64,000 bases of DNA from Sipunculus nudus (Eukaryota > Annelida > Sipuncula > Golfingiida > Sipunculidae): NCBI GenBank assembly GCA_026874595.1, contig CM049309.1, forward strand, positions 26,041,033 through 26,105,032, in the 5' to 3' direction. The first letter of the stretch is position 1; the number at the start of each line of letters is the position of its first letter. Made by a program: the position numbers and the translations under genes. The notes beneath the pieces were generated by a model. That model made no database searches, had not been told where the DNA came from, and worked only from the letters and a program-made list of their open reading frames with translations. Shown here one piece after another: positions 23,503 through 34,450 of the stretch.

Positions 23503-25398
23503 ATTCTAGATTAATTATATCAACTGCATCTTTGTCTATCATTAATTTCCATCATATGATCCCTAATGATTAGTAATGAATAATATGATTTACTTCTTTA
23601 TCATTAAAATTGAACTGAAAAATACCACAGGTGACTGCATGGTGTTATTTGGAATACGTGACATTCTATCCATCGATACAAGATTCTTATATCATCAGTA
23701 ACTGCAAGTTAATTTCCTGTTATTATAAACTAACAAATTCCTTTTCTATTTTTCTTTAATTTTTTATTAAAAAACCAATAAAAATTTATTAATTTATTGT
23801 TTATTGTTATGTAGTTGGTTAAAACTACTAGATGAGTTGGGTTGGACATCTGGATCAACTGTGGCTGGCCATAAGCTGCCTGGATTCCGGTGTATGCCTC
23901 GCCTCAAGCATGCATAATTTGCTGAAAGTTCAACAAGATCAACATACAGGTGACTCAAGAGGGGCTTGAGAGAGCCAAAGTCTGACAGGGTCTCATAAAA
24001 ACATTAATAAAAGCTACAATTTTTGGCCAATTTCTTTCAGCTTTCTAAATTTAAAAGCTGAAATCCTTATGTGTGCATGATATGAAAATTATATAAACAG
24101 TGCTCACAAGAAACAAACGTGCCATGGTCAAAGTTGGGCAAAATTTAAGTTTCTAATTTTACATTTATACTGATAACTTATAAAATTTGAAAAATTCATA
24201 ACTAATTTTGGGTATTCAATTGAATCTTGATTAAATAATGTTACATTCCTGACAAAAAATCTCTAGCTTCAACAATCTCCTTTTTAAGGGAGAAAATATA
24301 TTTCTTGATTTTTTACAAAGTGCATTATGTTTGGGCCCTAATTTAAAACAAATACGCAATACTGATATCATTCTGGCATGTGCATAGAGAATGAAAAATA
24401 TGTATATTATTTATGATTAAAGACAGATCAGTGGTTTTCATATTAGGCAGTCTTGAAGTGTAACAATGGGTTTTTAATGGAAAAATGAAGTTTTTCAATA
24501 ATATCTTGAAGGTATTAAGTCCTAGTGACCAAATTCTTGGCATGGTTGAGGATTTTGGAGACATCTAGCTGTATGCCGAATTTAAGGAACTAAGAGCTGA
24601 AGCTGAGGAGCTGAGCTCTTGCAAACTGCATAACACTAGCTTGATGTAAAAAATATGTTACATGGTGCTTGAAAACCTGAATAAAATCTACAGTTTTTGA
24701 TCAACTGGTTTCAAATTTTTGGTGTTAACAGTTGAAAAGGTAGCAAAAACATGCTGTGAAAATTAAATCCACAGAACTTATTGGAAAAAAACGTGCCATG
24801 GTCAAAGTTGGGCAAAATTTAAGGTACCAATTTTTTATTTTTATTAATATTTTAAAAAATTTAAAAGATTTTCATCTAATTTTGGGTATACAATTTAATT
24901 TTGATTAATTAAAGTTATATTACTGGAAAAAAGGTCCATAGCTTTAACATGTTTTGTGTTAAGTGATCAAATATCTTTCCTGATTTTTTACAAAATGCAT
25001 TATGTTTGGGTCCATAACTTTTTAAAATTATATAATACAGACATAATTTCTTGAATGTACATAGGGACCATATAAAGGAATATTTATGGTAAATATGAGG
25101 AAAAACAGATGAGTGGTTTTGATATTAGGCAGTCCTGAAGTGTGAAAATAGGTTTTAAATAAAAAATTGAGGTTTTTCCTTAATTTCTCAAAGGAACGAA
25201 GTCGAAAAGACCCAGTTTTCGGCTTGGTAGGAGATCTTGGGGACATCTAACATTATGCCGAATTTTGGATTCCTAGGTCTTATGGTTTCAAAACGTGCCA
25301 CATCTACGGACGGACGGACGGACGGACAGACAGACGGACGGACGACGGACAATGGACCACGACTATAGCTCAGATGACTTATAGTCAGCTGAGCTAAA
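23503..25398 (+). mobile_element. Family D element, copy 2, with A-type 3' terminus
   Basis: This copy is collinear with 3576-5445 over its whole ~1.9-kb length, with scattered substitutions and small indels. It has the same two internal subrepeats, the GGAC microsatellite (about 25308-25350) and the same terminal hairpin AGCTCAGATGACT/AGTCAGCTGAGCT. Two copies with common ends make it a transposed unit rather than a local duplication. No transposase frame is conserved. Confidence 0.8.
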
Positions 25399-27573
25399 AA
25401 TTGTGAAAATTTGAAAAAATACAGGTGGCACCACCAGTCTGCAGGAACTGATGGAACACCTCTTGATCATTTTGTATGCAAAAAATCATGACCATCAGTG
25501 TTGTAGTTATTGAGATGTTGCAGTTTGTTTTTATCAAATTTTCCATTATTCTGGGGGCTAATTGGGAGCCCATCACACAGCTCAAAGTATATGGGTAACA
25601 GAGACTTTATTTCAGGTTTCCATGGAGACTTTTCATGGACCTATAAGTGTGTCAAGAATGAAGATTCTAGGTCCAGTCTTTATGATTTGTGCCCTGTACA
25701 CATTTTTAAAGGTCTCAAAAATAGAGAAAACAATTCGTAAAAATTGAAAAATACAGGTGGCGCCACCAGTCTGCAGAAACTGATGGAACATCTGATTATC
25801 AATTCGTATGCCAAAAATCATGACCATCAGTGATGTAGTTAATGAGATATTGAAGTTTTTGTATGACATTTTTGACTTTCAGTCAGCTGAGCTAAAAATT
25901 GAAAAAAATACAGATGGCGCCACCAGACTGCAGAAACTGATGAAACACCCCATGATCAATATCAATGCTAAGAATCATGGTGATCAATGCATTAGTTGTT
26001 CAGATACTTGAGCTTTTGTATCAAATTTTCCATTATTCTGGGGGGTACTTCTGAGCCCAATAGCTCGAAGAATATGGGTAACAGAGACCTAATTTGAGGA
26101 TTCCAAGGAAACTTTTTATGGGCTTCTCTGCATGTCAAGACAGACGATTCTAGGTCTAGGCATTACGATTTGTGCCCTGTAAAATTCGTAAAAATCGAAA
26201 AAATACCAGTGGCACCATCAGACTGCAGAAACTGATGAAACATTCCAAGATCAATATCCGTGCAAAGAATTATGGTGATCATTGCAATAGTTTTTCAGAT
26301 ACTTGAGCTTTTGTATCAAATTTTCCATCATTCTGGGGGGTACTTGGGAGCCCCATAGCTCGAAGAAAATGGGTAACAGAGACCTTTTTCTAAGTTTCTA
26401 AGGAGACTTTTAATGGGCCTCCCTGCATGTCAAGAGATAAGATTCTAGGTCCAGGCGTTACGATTTGTGCCCTGTTAACAGATGACCCCATCTTAAGGTC
26501 TCATAAATAGAGAAAATAATTCGTAAAAATCGAAAAAATACAGGTGGTGCCACCAGACTGCAGAAACTGATGAAACATCCCATGATCAATATCCATACAA
26601 AGAATCATGGTGATCAATGCAATAGTTGTTCAGATATTTGAGCTTTTGTATCAAATTTTCCATTATTCTGGGGGGGTACTTCTGAGCCCTATAGCTCAGA
26701 GGTTATGGGTAACAGAGACCTAGTTTCAGGTTTCCAAGGAGACTTTTCATGGGCCTCCCTGCATGTCAAGAGAGACGATTCTAGGTCCAGTCATTAGGAT
26801 TTGTGCCCTGTTAACCGATGACCGCATCTTTTAATGTCTCAAAAATAGAGAAAAAAACACGTAAAAATCGAAAAAATACAGGTGGCACCACCAGTCTGCA
26901 GAAACTTATGAAACACCCCATGATCAAAATCAATGGAAAGAATCTTGCTGATCAATGCGATAGTTGATAAGTTACTTGAACTTTTGTATCAAATTTTCCA
27001 TTATTCTGGGGGGGTACTTCGGAGCCCCATAGCTCAGAGGTTATGGGTAACAGAGACCTAATTTCAGGTTTCCAAGGAGACTTTTTATGGGCCTCTCTGC
27101 ATGTCAAGAGAGAAGATTCTAGGTCCAGTCATTACGATTTGTGCCCTGTTAACAGATGACTGCATCTTCAGAGGTCTCAAAAATAGAGAAAAAAATTCGT
27201 AAAAATTCGAAAAATACAGGTGGCACCACCAGTCTGCAGGAACTAATGGAACATCTCATGATCAATATGTATGCAAAAAATCATGACCATCAGTGATGTA
27301 GTTAATGAGATATTGATGTTTTTGTATGAAATTTTTGACTTTTCTGGGGGGTACTTTGGGGCCCCATAGCTCGAAGGATATGGGTAACAGAGACCTAATT
27401 TCTGGTTTCCAAGGAGATTTTTCATGGACCTCTCATAATGCCAAGTTACAAGGTTCTAGGTCCAGCGGTTACGATTTGTGCCTGAATAACGGTCGGACAG
27501 ATGGACAGACGGACGACGGACAAAGAGTGATCGCTATAGCTCAGATGACTTTCAGTCAGCTGAGCTAAAAAAC
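25399..27573 (+). repeat. Tandem array of family A core units ending in an A terminus
   Basis: Six to seven A-core units of about 335 bp begin immediately after the D tail. An A terminus (GACTTTCAGTCAGCTGAGCTAAAAA) interrupts the array at 25876-25900 and is followed by fresh core, and a second terminus closes it at 27530-27573 after a GGAC/GGACAGAC tract. The central palindrome varies among GGTGGCGCCACC, GGTGGTGCCACC and GGTGGCACCACC between units. Confidence 0.85.
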
Positions 27574-28268
27574 TGGCCTAATTTTCAAGCTTTTATATTC
27601 AAATTTCAAATTTAAACAAATTAAATACTTATGTTTACATACTGTGAAATTCATTCAACACTATTCACAGGGAAAAAATGTCCCATGGTCAAAGTTGGGA
27701 AAATTTTAAGGTACTGATTTTATTTTTATGCTAATAACTTAAAAAATTTACTAAATTCAGATCTTATTTTGGGTATACAATTGAATCTTAATTACACAAA
27801 GTTATATGCTTTGACAAAAAGTCTATAGCTTCAAAAAATTTCATGTTAAGTGAGTAAATATTTTTCTTGATTTTTTTACAAAATCCATTATGTTCGGGAC
27901 CATAACTTTAAAAAATTACACTCAGTGGACTTAGTTTCTGGCAGGTATATAGGAAATATATACGAGAATACTTCTGGTAAATATTAAGAAAAACATGTAA
28001 GTGGTTTTGAAATTAGGCAGTCCTGAAGTGTGGTACTAGGTTTTTAATGGAAATTTGAGGTTTTTCCTTAATTTCTCTCAGGTCACAGTGACCCGGTTTT
28101 TGGTTTGGTAGGAGATCTTGGGGACACCTAATAGTATGCCGGATTTTGGATTCAGAAGGCTCACCGTTTCAAAACGTGCCACTGGGTCTAACTGATTGAA
28201 GGGCAGACGGATGGATGGACAATGGACCGCAACTATAGCTCAGATGACTTATAATCAGCTGAGCTAAA
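27574..28268 (+). repeat. Family D element, 5'-truncated copy 3
   Basis: It matches the last subrepeat of D (from 'cccatggtcaaagttgggaa' to the tail). It ends with a short GGAC-like tract and ACTATAGCTCAGATGACTTA followed by TAATCAGCTGAGCTAAAAA. The 5' 1.2 kb of D is absent. The copy is sandwiched between A arrays. Confidence 0.75.
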
Positions 28269-28513
28269 AATGCATTAAAAAATTGATTAAATACAGGTGG
28301 TGCCACCAGTCTGCAGGAAAGGATGAAACACTCCTTGCCCATTATGCATGCAAAGATTCATGGCGATCAAAGCATTAGTTATTCAGATACTGGAGCTTTT
28401 GAATCATATTTTTAATTATTCTGGGGGTACTTTCAAGCCTAGATGGACAGCCGGATGACAGACACAGAGTGACCCCTGTAACTCAGATGAATTTCGGTCA
28501 GCCGAGCTAAAAA
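28269..28513 (+). repeat. Family A core fragment with terminus
   Basis: A shortened A unit starting ATACAGGTGGTGCCACCAG jumps from the G-run directly into the tail, ending CGGTCAGCCGAGCTAAAAA. The internal half of the core is missing. Confidence 0.7.
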
Positions 28514-29195
28514 TCCGTGGGTGGTGCTCATTACGGTACGTGCTTTCATTACATTGAATACAGTATATGTAGTTTTATCCAACAAGCAAGCAGCCCTCAT
28601 AAGCTTACACTCATGTATTTTATTAGATACAAATATTCCTTCAAGTCTGCATTTGTAACTTATACTTAAGGATTTCATAGTCAAGAAAATGTTGTTTATA
28701 TTTCTTAAATATTGCACCAAATAGCCCAATAGCTCGGAGGATATGGATAACAGAGACCTAACTTCGGAATTCCAAGGATTTTTTTTCATGGATCTCCCTG
28801 GATGTCAAGATAACAGATTCTAGGGCCAATTGTTACGATTTGTGCCCTGTTAACAGACAACCATATCTTTGAAGGCTCAAAATTTGAAAATGCGTAAAAA
28901 TTTTTAAAATGCAGGTTACACCACCAGTCTACAGGAAATGATGAAACACTCTGTGTTCAAATTTGCATGTAAAGAATCATGGCGATCAAATTTTTAATCA
29001 TTCGGGGGGGGGGGGGGGGGGGGAGGGTACTTTAGAGTCCCATATTGCCGAAAATATTGGTAACAGAGACCTAATTATTTGTTTCCAAGGAGATTTTTCA
29101 TGGATCTCAATGGATGTCAAGTAAGAAGATTCTAGGTCCAGTGGTTATGATTTTTCCCTGTAAATGGACTTTCAGTCGGCTGAGCTGAAAATCAA
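28514..29195 (+). repeat. Unassigned spacer then family A cores with expanded G-run
   Basis: Positions 28514-28710 have no match. From about 28711 an A core resumes, and a second unit contains a run of 20 G (29004-29023) where other copies have 5-7. It ends at AGTCGGCTGAGCTGAAAA (29170-29190), a mutated terminus. The minus frame at 28439-28789 reads through both pieces and is not a gene. Confidence 0.65.
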
Positions 29196-31130
29196 TTGTG
29201 ATAGCACAAAGGGCAGTCACAAGGTTTAATACAGTAACTTACTTTTGCCCAATTTTTTCATGCAAGAAAATCACTCTTGAGTGACAGTTAAATCTAGTTC
29301 AATACTAAGTGACCCACATCATAACAATAAATAGAATGGCTTTGTTTTGCAGCGCAAAAAGAAATATATGTCTCCCCCCCCCCTATGGGCCATCCCAAAA
29401 CATTAGGGGTAAAATATTCAAACTTCAATGAGATTAAGGCAGAAAAAACAGGTGCGCAAATTAAAAGAAATATCTTCAGTACTTCAAAAGTTATGGGGGT
29501 CACAATTATCCTAGAATTGCATAAATTGGACCTTGAAGATCAAAGTCAAGGTCACCTGGTTTAAAACTCCTGAGATTTTGGTAGGAAATGAGTATTTAAA
29601 GTTTTGGAGGAAAATATGCAGCCCTTCAAAAGATATCATGTTCATAATCATGACAAATGGCTAATTTGACCTTCAAGATCCTGGTCACTAAAACTTTGCA
29701 TCTAATATATTCATTACATTTTAAAGGAACATTTATCACAGTAAGCTTTGTTGCCAAGTGATACTAAGGTACTCTGCATGAAAAATCTAATATATATCAG
29801 GGAAATGCTAAAGCCAGACCAAAGAGCTTCAGCACCTAGGTGCATGGTTTCTAATCATAATCACAAGCAACACTGGCTGGTCTCCACATTCAAATTAGAT
29901 TTCCATTTCATAATTACGCCATGATACTGCAGAATTTTTCCCACAGATAATATAAAACAACACAGGAGTTTAAGTTTAACATCACCAAATGACCAAAAGG
30001 TCTGTCTGAATTGAGAATGATTATTAATTATATGCCATAACTGTGTACTGCCAGTCAACGCATGGGGTGTACCCTTTACTAAAGATATGGAAAGTATGCA
30101 TGGGGTGTACACTTTACTAAAGATATGGAGGTTGCGGGCTACTAATTTTCGCTGTTGCTTATTCATCTCCATCTCCTTATACACAGAGACCCTAGCTCCT
30201 CCCATAGTGACTTACTTACGAGCATAGGGGGAGGTCTACACCTGAGGCCCCTAGCTAGTAAGTGATTATATCCCCTCTCTGATCCACTAGCTGGATTTAT
30301 CATCCAGGTATTAATGGATGAGTCCACTTATGGTGTAGGGGATGGTATCTATTTAGTGTACATAGAATATCCTTCAATATAACAAATGCAGAACCCAAAT
30401 TTAGTGATCCCTACAAAACTGACAGACAACATTTAAAATGATCTTGGTAAATTTTCTAGAGAGCCCATCCCTATTCACTGCTTTTACATCTTTTCATGAT
30501 GAATGTTGAGAAGTGACAGACCTGTCAGACCAGGAGGCCTGCATCTTATTATCTGCATGTTACAGGTCCAGCTGGAAATGAGGTCCTTTCATTGTGTGGC
30601 AGACGGCAAAAGAACCTTCTTTAATTAAATGCTCAGAAGAACTCTGTTGATTAGTTACCATGATGCAAACAAATCAATCTATTTTGCCCAGGATTTATGG
30701 TTATCTGCCAAACAGTTTTATGTGAAATCAAGAGTTTTGAAGCAAGAATTGTTCCAGTTTTTTCATTTGGGAAGCCAAGAGATAGGATCTCATTGTGTAA
30801 CAGTAACATCATCATCATCATGATGAAAAGTCGTGTTGTTAAAACACTGTGTGACCTGATCAATTCTGGGTCACAGAAACATTCCACTTCTGGATAAGGG
30901 AGACTGATTGTTGTGAATCAGCAAGTTAATCAGGCTGCCATGAAAGCTTTTGAATAATGGATTCAGAGTCCAAACAACAATGCTGTGAGCAGGAATAAAT
31001 GAAAGTCTAATGAATTTTTTAACAAATCGGAAGTGTGAAAACAAGTATTAATTATTTCCTGTCCTTTTTAAAATATAATCAATCAGTGAGCCATTTTTTA
31101 CTTAGGTTACTACTGTCAGTCTTAGTGTCA
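29196..31130. other. Unassigned DNA with a 38-bp direct duplication
   Basis: No gene is recognised. GCATGGGGTGTACCCTTTAC at 30060 recurs with one change at 30098, a 38-bp tandem duplication. Positions 29400-29710 ('caaagtcaaggtcacctggt', 'ttgaccttcaagatcctggt') look like an old relic of a TGACCTT-rich repeat. The 114-codon minus frame at 29861-30205 covers the duplication and has no recognisable domain. Confidence 0.45.
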
Positions 31131-31229
31131 ATCCAAATGGTATGTCATCCATCCATTGTTTAACAAATCTATAGTGTCAATCAAAATGGTGTGTCATCCA
31201 TCCATTGTTAAACAAGTCTACAGTGTCAA
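31131..31229. repeat. 49-bp tandem repeat, left flank of the composite element
   Basis: TGTCATCCATCCATTGTT recurs at 31143 and 31192 (49-bp period), with 'agtgtcaatc' between. The same unit reappears at 37996-38112 on the far side of the 6.8-kb composite, so both pieces look like one array split by an insertion. Confidence 0.8.
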
Positions 31230-31975
31230 AAACAAGTGACCCATGGGTCATGATGCTCAGCCGTCTGGCATGTTGACAATATGTCCTTGCACAGCAACAA
31301 ATTAAGATAACGTAGGTGGCATCATAGTTCATGCATATTAGCTGAAGTTCATCAACACCCATAAGCGCATCAAATTTGATGACAATCCATCCAGCTGCTC
31401 CTGAGGAATCTGGCAATTTGTGTGTATTTTGCATTTTTTTCTGGGGTACTCAAACATGGCCTGTAACTGAGATAATATAGATCACAGTGACCTCCATTCA
31501 AGTTTCTGAGGAGAACTTTTGAGGAACTCAAGGAAGTCAATTAAGAAGATTAAGGTCAAATGGTTATGATTTGTGCCCTGCTTTGGTATCAAATTTTTAA
31601 ATTATTCTGGGGGTGTTATAAGCCCCATAGCTTGGAGAATATGGGTTACAGAGACATAATTTCAGGTTTCCAAGAAGACTTTTTCATGGACCTCCCTGGT
31701 TGTTAAAATAGAAGATTCTAGGTCCAATGGTTATGATTTGTGCCCTGCTTTGGTATCAAATTTTCAATTATTCTGGGGGGTACTTATAAGCCCCATAGCT
31801 TGGAAAATATGGGTGACAGAGACCTAATTTCATGTTTCCAAGAAGACTTTTCAATGGACCTCCCTGGATGTCAAGTAAAAAGAATCAAGGACTGATGGTT
31901 ACGATTTATGCACTGTTAAAGGATGACCACATCTTTAAAGGTCTCAAAAACAGAGAAAAAAATCACAAAAAAATA

Positions 31976-32150
31976 AACAAGGCCTACAGGCCTAATGCGA
32001 ACCTGTGCATTGGGAAATACACCAGGTATAATGCTTCAATGCTGGACCATTACTTCATGTATATGAACAATGCAGGTACTAAACATTTTGAATATGAAAC
32101 AATTACACAAACATCACTGCTGAAATTCTGGCATGGGTGCACACAACACA
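31976..32150 (+). repeat. Family C 5' terminus
   Basis: AACAAGGCCTACAGGCCTAA is followed by TGCGAACCTGTGC, an intact hairpin and box. The copy stops at 'gcacacaacaca', where an A-type 5' end (ACTAGGGATCCATGGGTCTC) begins. The 1150-1343 copy is interrupted at the same place. Confidence 0.8.
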
Positions 32151-33245
32151 ACTAGGGATCCATGGGTCTCAACGCTCAGCTGAATTTGTCTATAAGGATA
32201 TTTTTAAAGAAATTTTTCAGAAGGACAGTCCTGTGACCTTAACCAATGACCTTGTGACCAAAAAATCTTAGAATTTAATATCCTTAAACTTTCAGCATTA
32301 GGATTATTGTAACAATCTTTTAAAAAGTGACCTTGACCTCTGACCAGATAACCTCACATTTTACAGGTTTCCTCACTTTAGGCAAGTAAGCATGTGAACG
32401 TTGGAAAGTTCTGGATGAAAAGTTTGATTTACAGTGCATCCACAATCTTTTTTAAGATGTTGCTTCTGTGACCTTCAACTTAGATCGCTGGACCCTGAAA
32501 ATCAAAATGAATTTACTTTTGTGGTTGGTCATTATAAAATCAAGTTTGAAGCCAGTTTGTCTATCCAAAGCAGAATTATCATCCACAAACTAATTTGTGA
32601 ATGGATGGGCCCTGTAACCTTGACCTATGACCCAAAAATCAAACAGAATCTTCCCCTAGTGGCAGGTTAGCAATATCTTGAAGATAGAAGGTTTGCCAGG
32701 AAAAGTTTGGCTTCAAATGCATACACATTCCTTTTAAAGAAATGGGTCATGTGACCTTGACCTTTGGACCCCAAAATCGACATGGTTCTTACTTTAGTGG
32801 TGGGCCATTTATAAGTTAAGTTTGAAACCAATATGGCAAACTAAACTGGAGTTATCATCTGGAAACTAATTTGTGAACAGATGGCTCTTCTGACCTTGAC
32901 CTTTGACCTTTGACCTTGTGACCCCAAAATAATTTATGCTCTCTCCATACTGGCAAGTCAGCTAAATGCGCAAGATTGAAAGTTTGGGATGAAAAGCTTG
33001 GCTTAAAATGCAGCCATAATCTTTTTACTTAAGCGAGTCCTGTGACCGTGACCATTGACCTCATGACCCCAAAATCATATAGGTTCTTGCTTTAGTTGTG
33101 GGCCATGTGTAAGTCAACTTTGAAATCCATGTTCCAATCCAACCTGGAGTTTTCGTCTGGAAACAAATTTGTGTGGATGGACGGATTGACAGACAGACAG
33201 ACATACAAACAGACAGACAGACAGGGTGATCAGTATAGGGCATCC
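32151..33245 (+). repeat. A-type 5' terminus with a TGACCTT-repeat core
   Basis: The box GCTCAGCTGA lies at about 32176. The body consists of ~280-290-bp units containing clustered TGACCT half sites, for example four in a row with 0-, 1- and 1-bp spacing at 32891-32917. It ends in a GGAC/AGAC microsatellite (about 33175-33225) and 'ggtgatcagtatag', a degraded A tail lacking the final hairpin. The core is the same type as in family E, so ends and cores have been exchanged. Confidence 0.65.
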
Positions 33246-33452
33246 ACTACTGATGAATAAATACACCAGGTTTTGGGACACCAGATGTAATCACAGCAGA
33301 GAAACTGACATGATTGTTGTCATTTTATAGTAAATAAATAGAAAAATATTTGTTAAAATAGGAAAAAATACAGGTGGCGCCACCATGTTTCAGGAACTGA
33401 CAAAACTAGTCATGGTCAATATTCAAGGCCAGATTCATGACAAACCATGCAT

Positions 33453-34204
33453 TAACTAGAATACGGGTGGTCGGCAAGCGACTACATGTATCCGCCAAAA
33501 TCAGATTGGGACGGGTTAAGTGAGGCATGGATTGAGTGGCAAGGGGAAATAGAGTTACATGTGTTACATATAAGAATGGATGTCTGCCACGTAAACATGA
33601 TTGTAGGTGGTGCCACCTGTTATTTTGAATGAGAAACTATCCAAGATGTATACACATGCAAAATTTCAGGTTGAAAGTCAAACCACTGCAGAGATAGGAG
33701 TGATTTTATCCCACAGCAGACAAACAGATAGACGCTATGCAAAAATAGCTGCAGGTGGCGCCACCGTCTTTGTGTATGTTATATAGCTATCCAAGGGCTA
33801 CATTTGTGTAAAACTTTTTTGCTGATTGGTCAAACGAGTCCGGAGATACAAGCATTAATGTCTGCAGTGTGAACGTGAATGAAGCTGGCGCCACCTGTCA
33901 TAAAATCAAGAAAGCTATCCAACATGTATATGCATGCCGAATATCAGGTAATTTGGTCTAACCACTGCAGAGATATGAGTGATTTTAACCCAAGGCAGAC
34001 AAACAGATGGACGCTGTGCAAAAATGGCTGCAGGTGGTGCCACCATTTTTGTGTATGTTATAAAGCTATCCAAGGGCTACATTTGTGTAAATAATTTTTC
34101 CTGATTGGTTGAACTGTTCCCGAGATGTGAGCTTGGATGTCTGCACCATAAATGTAAATGTAGGTGGTGCCACCTGTCATAAAATCAAGAAAGCTATCTA
34201 TCTT
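33453..34204 (+). repeat. Family B element, 5' end and core, 3'-truncated
   Basis: It starts AACTAGAATACGGGTGGTCG with the hairpin and box TGTATCCGCCAAAATCAGA, then four half-units centred on GGTGGCGCCACC or GGTGGTGCCACC. It switches to A-core sequence ('tactattctggggggtact') at about 34205, without a B 3' end. Confidence 0.7.
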
Positions 34205-34450
34205 TTTACTATTCTGGGGGGTACTTTCAAGCCCCATAGCTCAAAGGATATAGGTCACAGTGACCCAATTTCAGGTTTCCAAGGAAATTTTTTATTGACC
34301 TCTCTGGATCTCCACTTAGAAGTTTCTAGGACCAGCCATTACGATTTGTCCCCTGCTCATGTCAAGCCCGATACCTGGACGTCCGGACCGAAGACATACA
34401 GGCGCCATTCCTATACCTCAGTTGACTTACAGTCAGCTGAGCTAAAAATG
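34205..34450 (+). repeat. Family A partial core with terminus
   Basis: It runs from the G-run through 'ggtttccaaggaaat' and 'gccattacgatttgtcccct' to TTACAGTCAGCTGAGCTAAAAA. It directly continues the truncated B element and directly precedes C body sequence. Confidence 0.7.

Noticed and set aside
29861-30205. 114-codon minus frame as a gene
   Set aside because: It spans a 38-bp tandem duplication, shows no recognisable domain, and no splice or promoter signal supports it.
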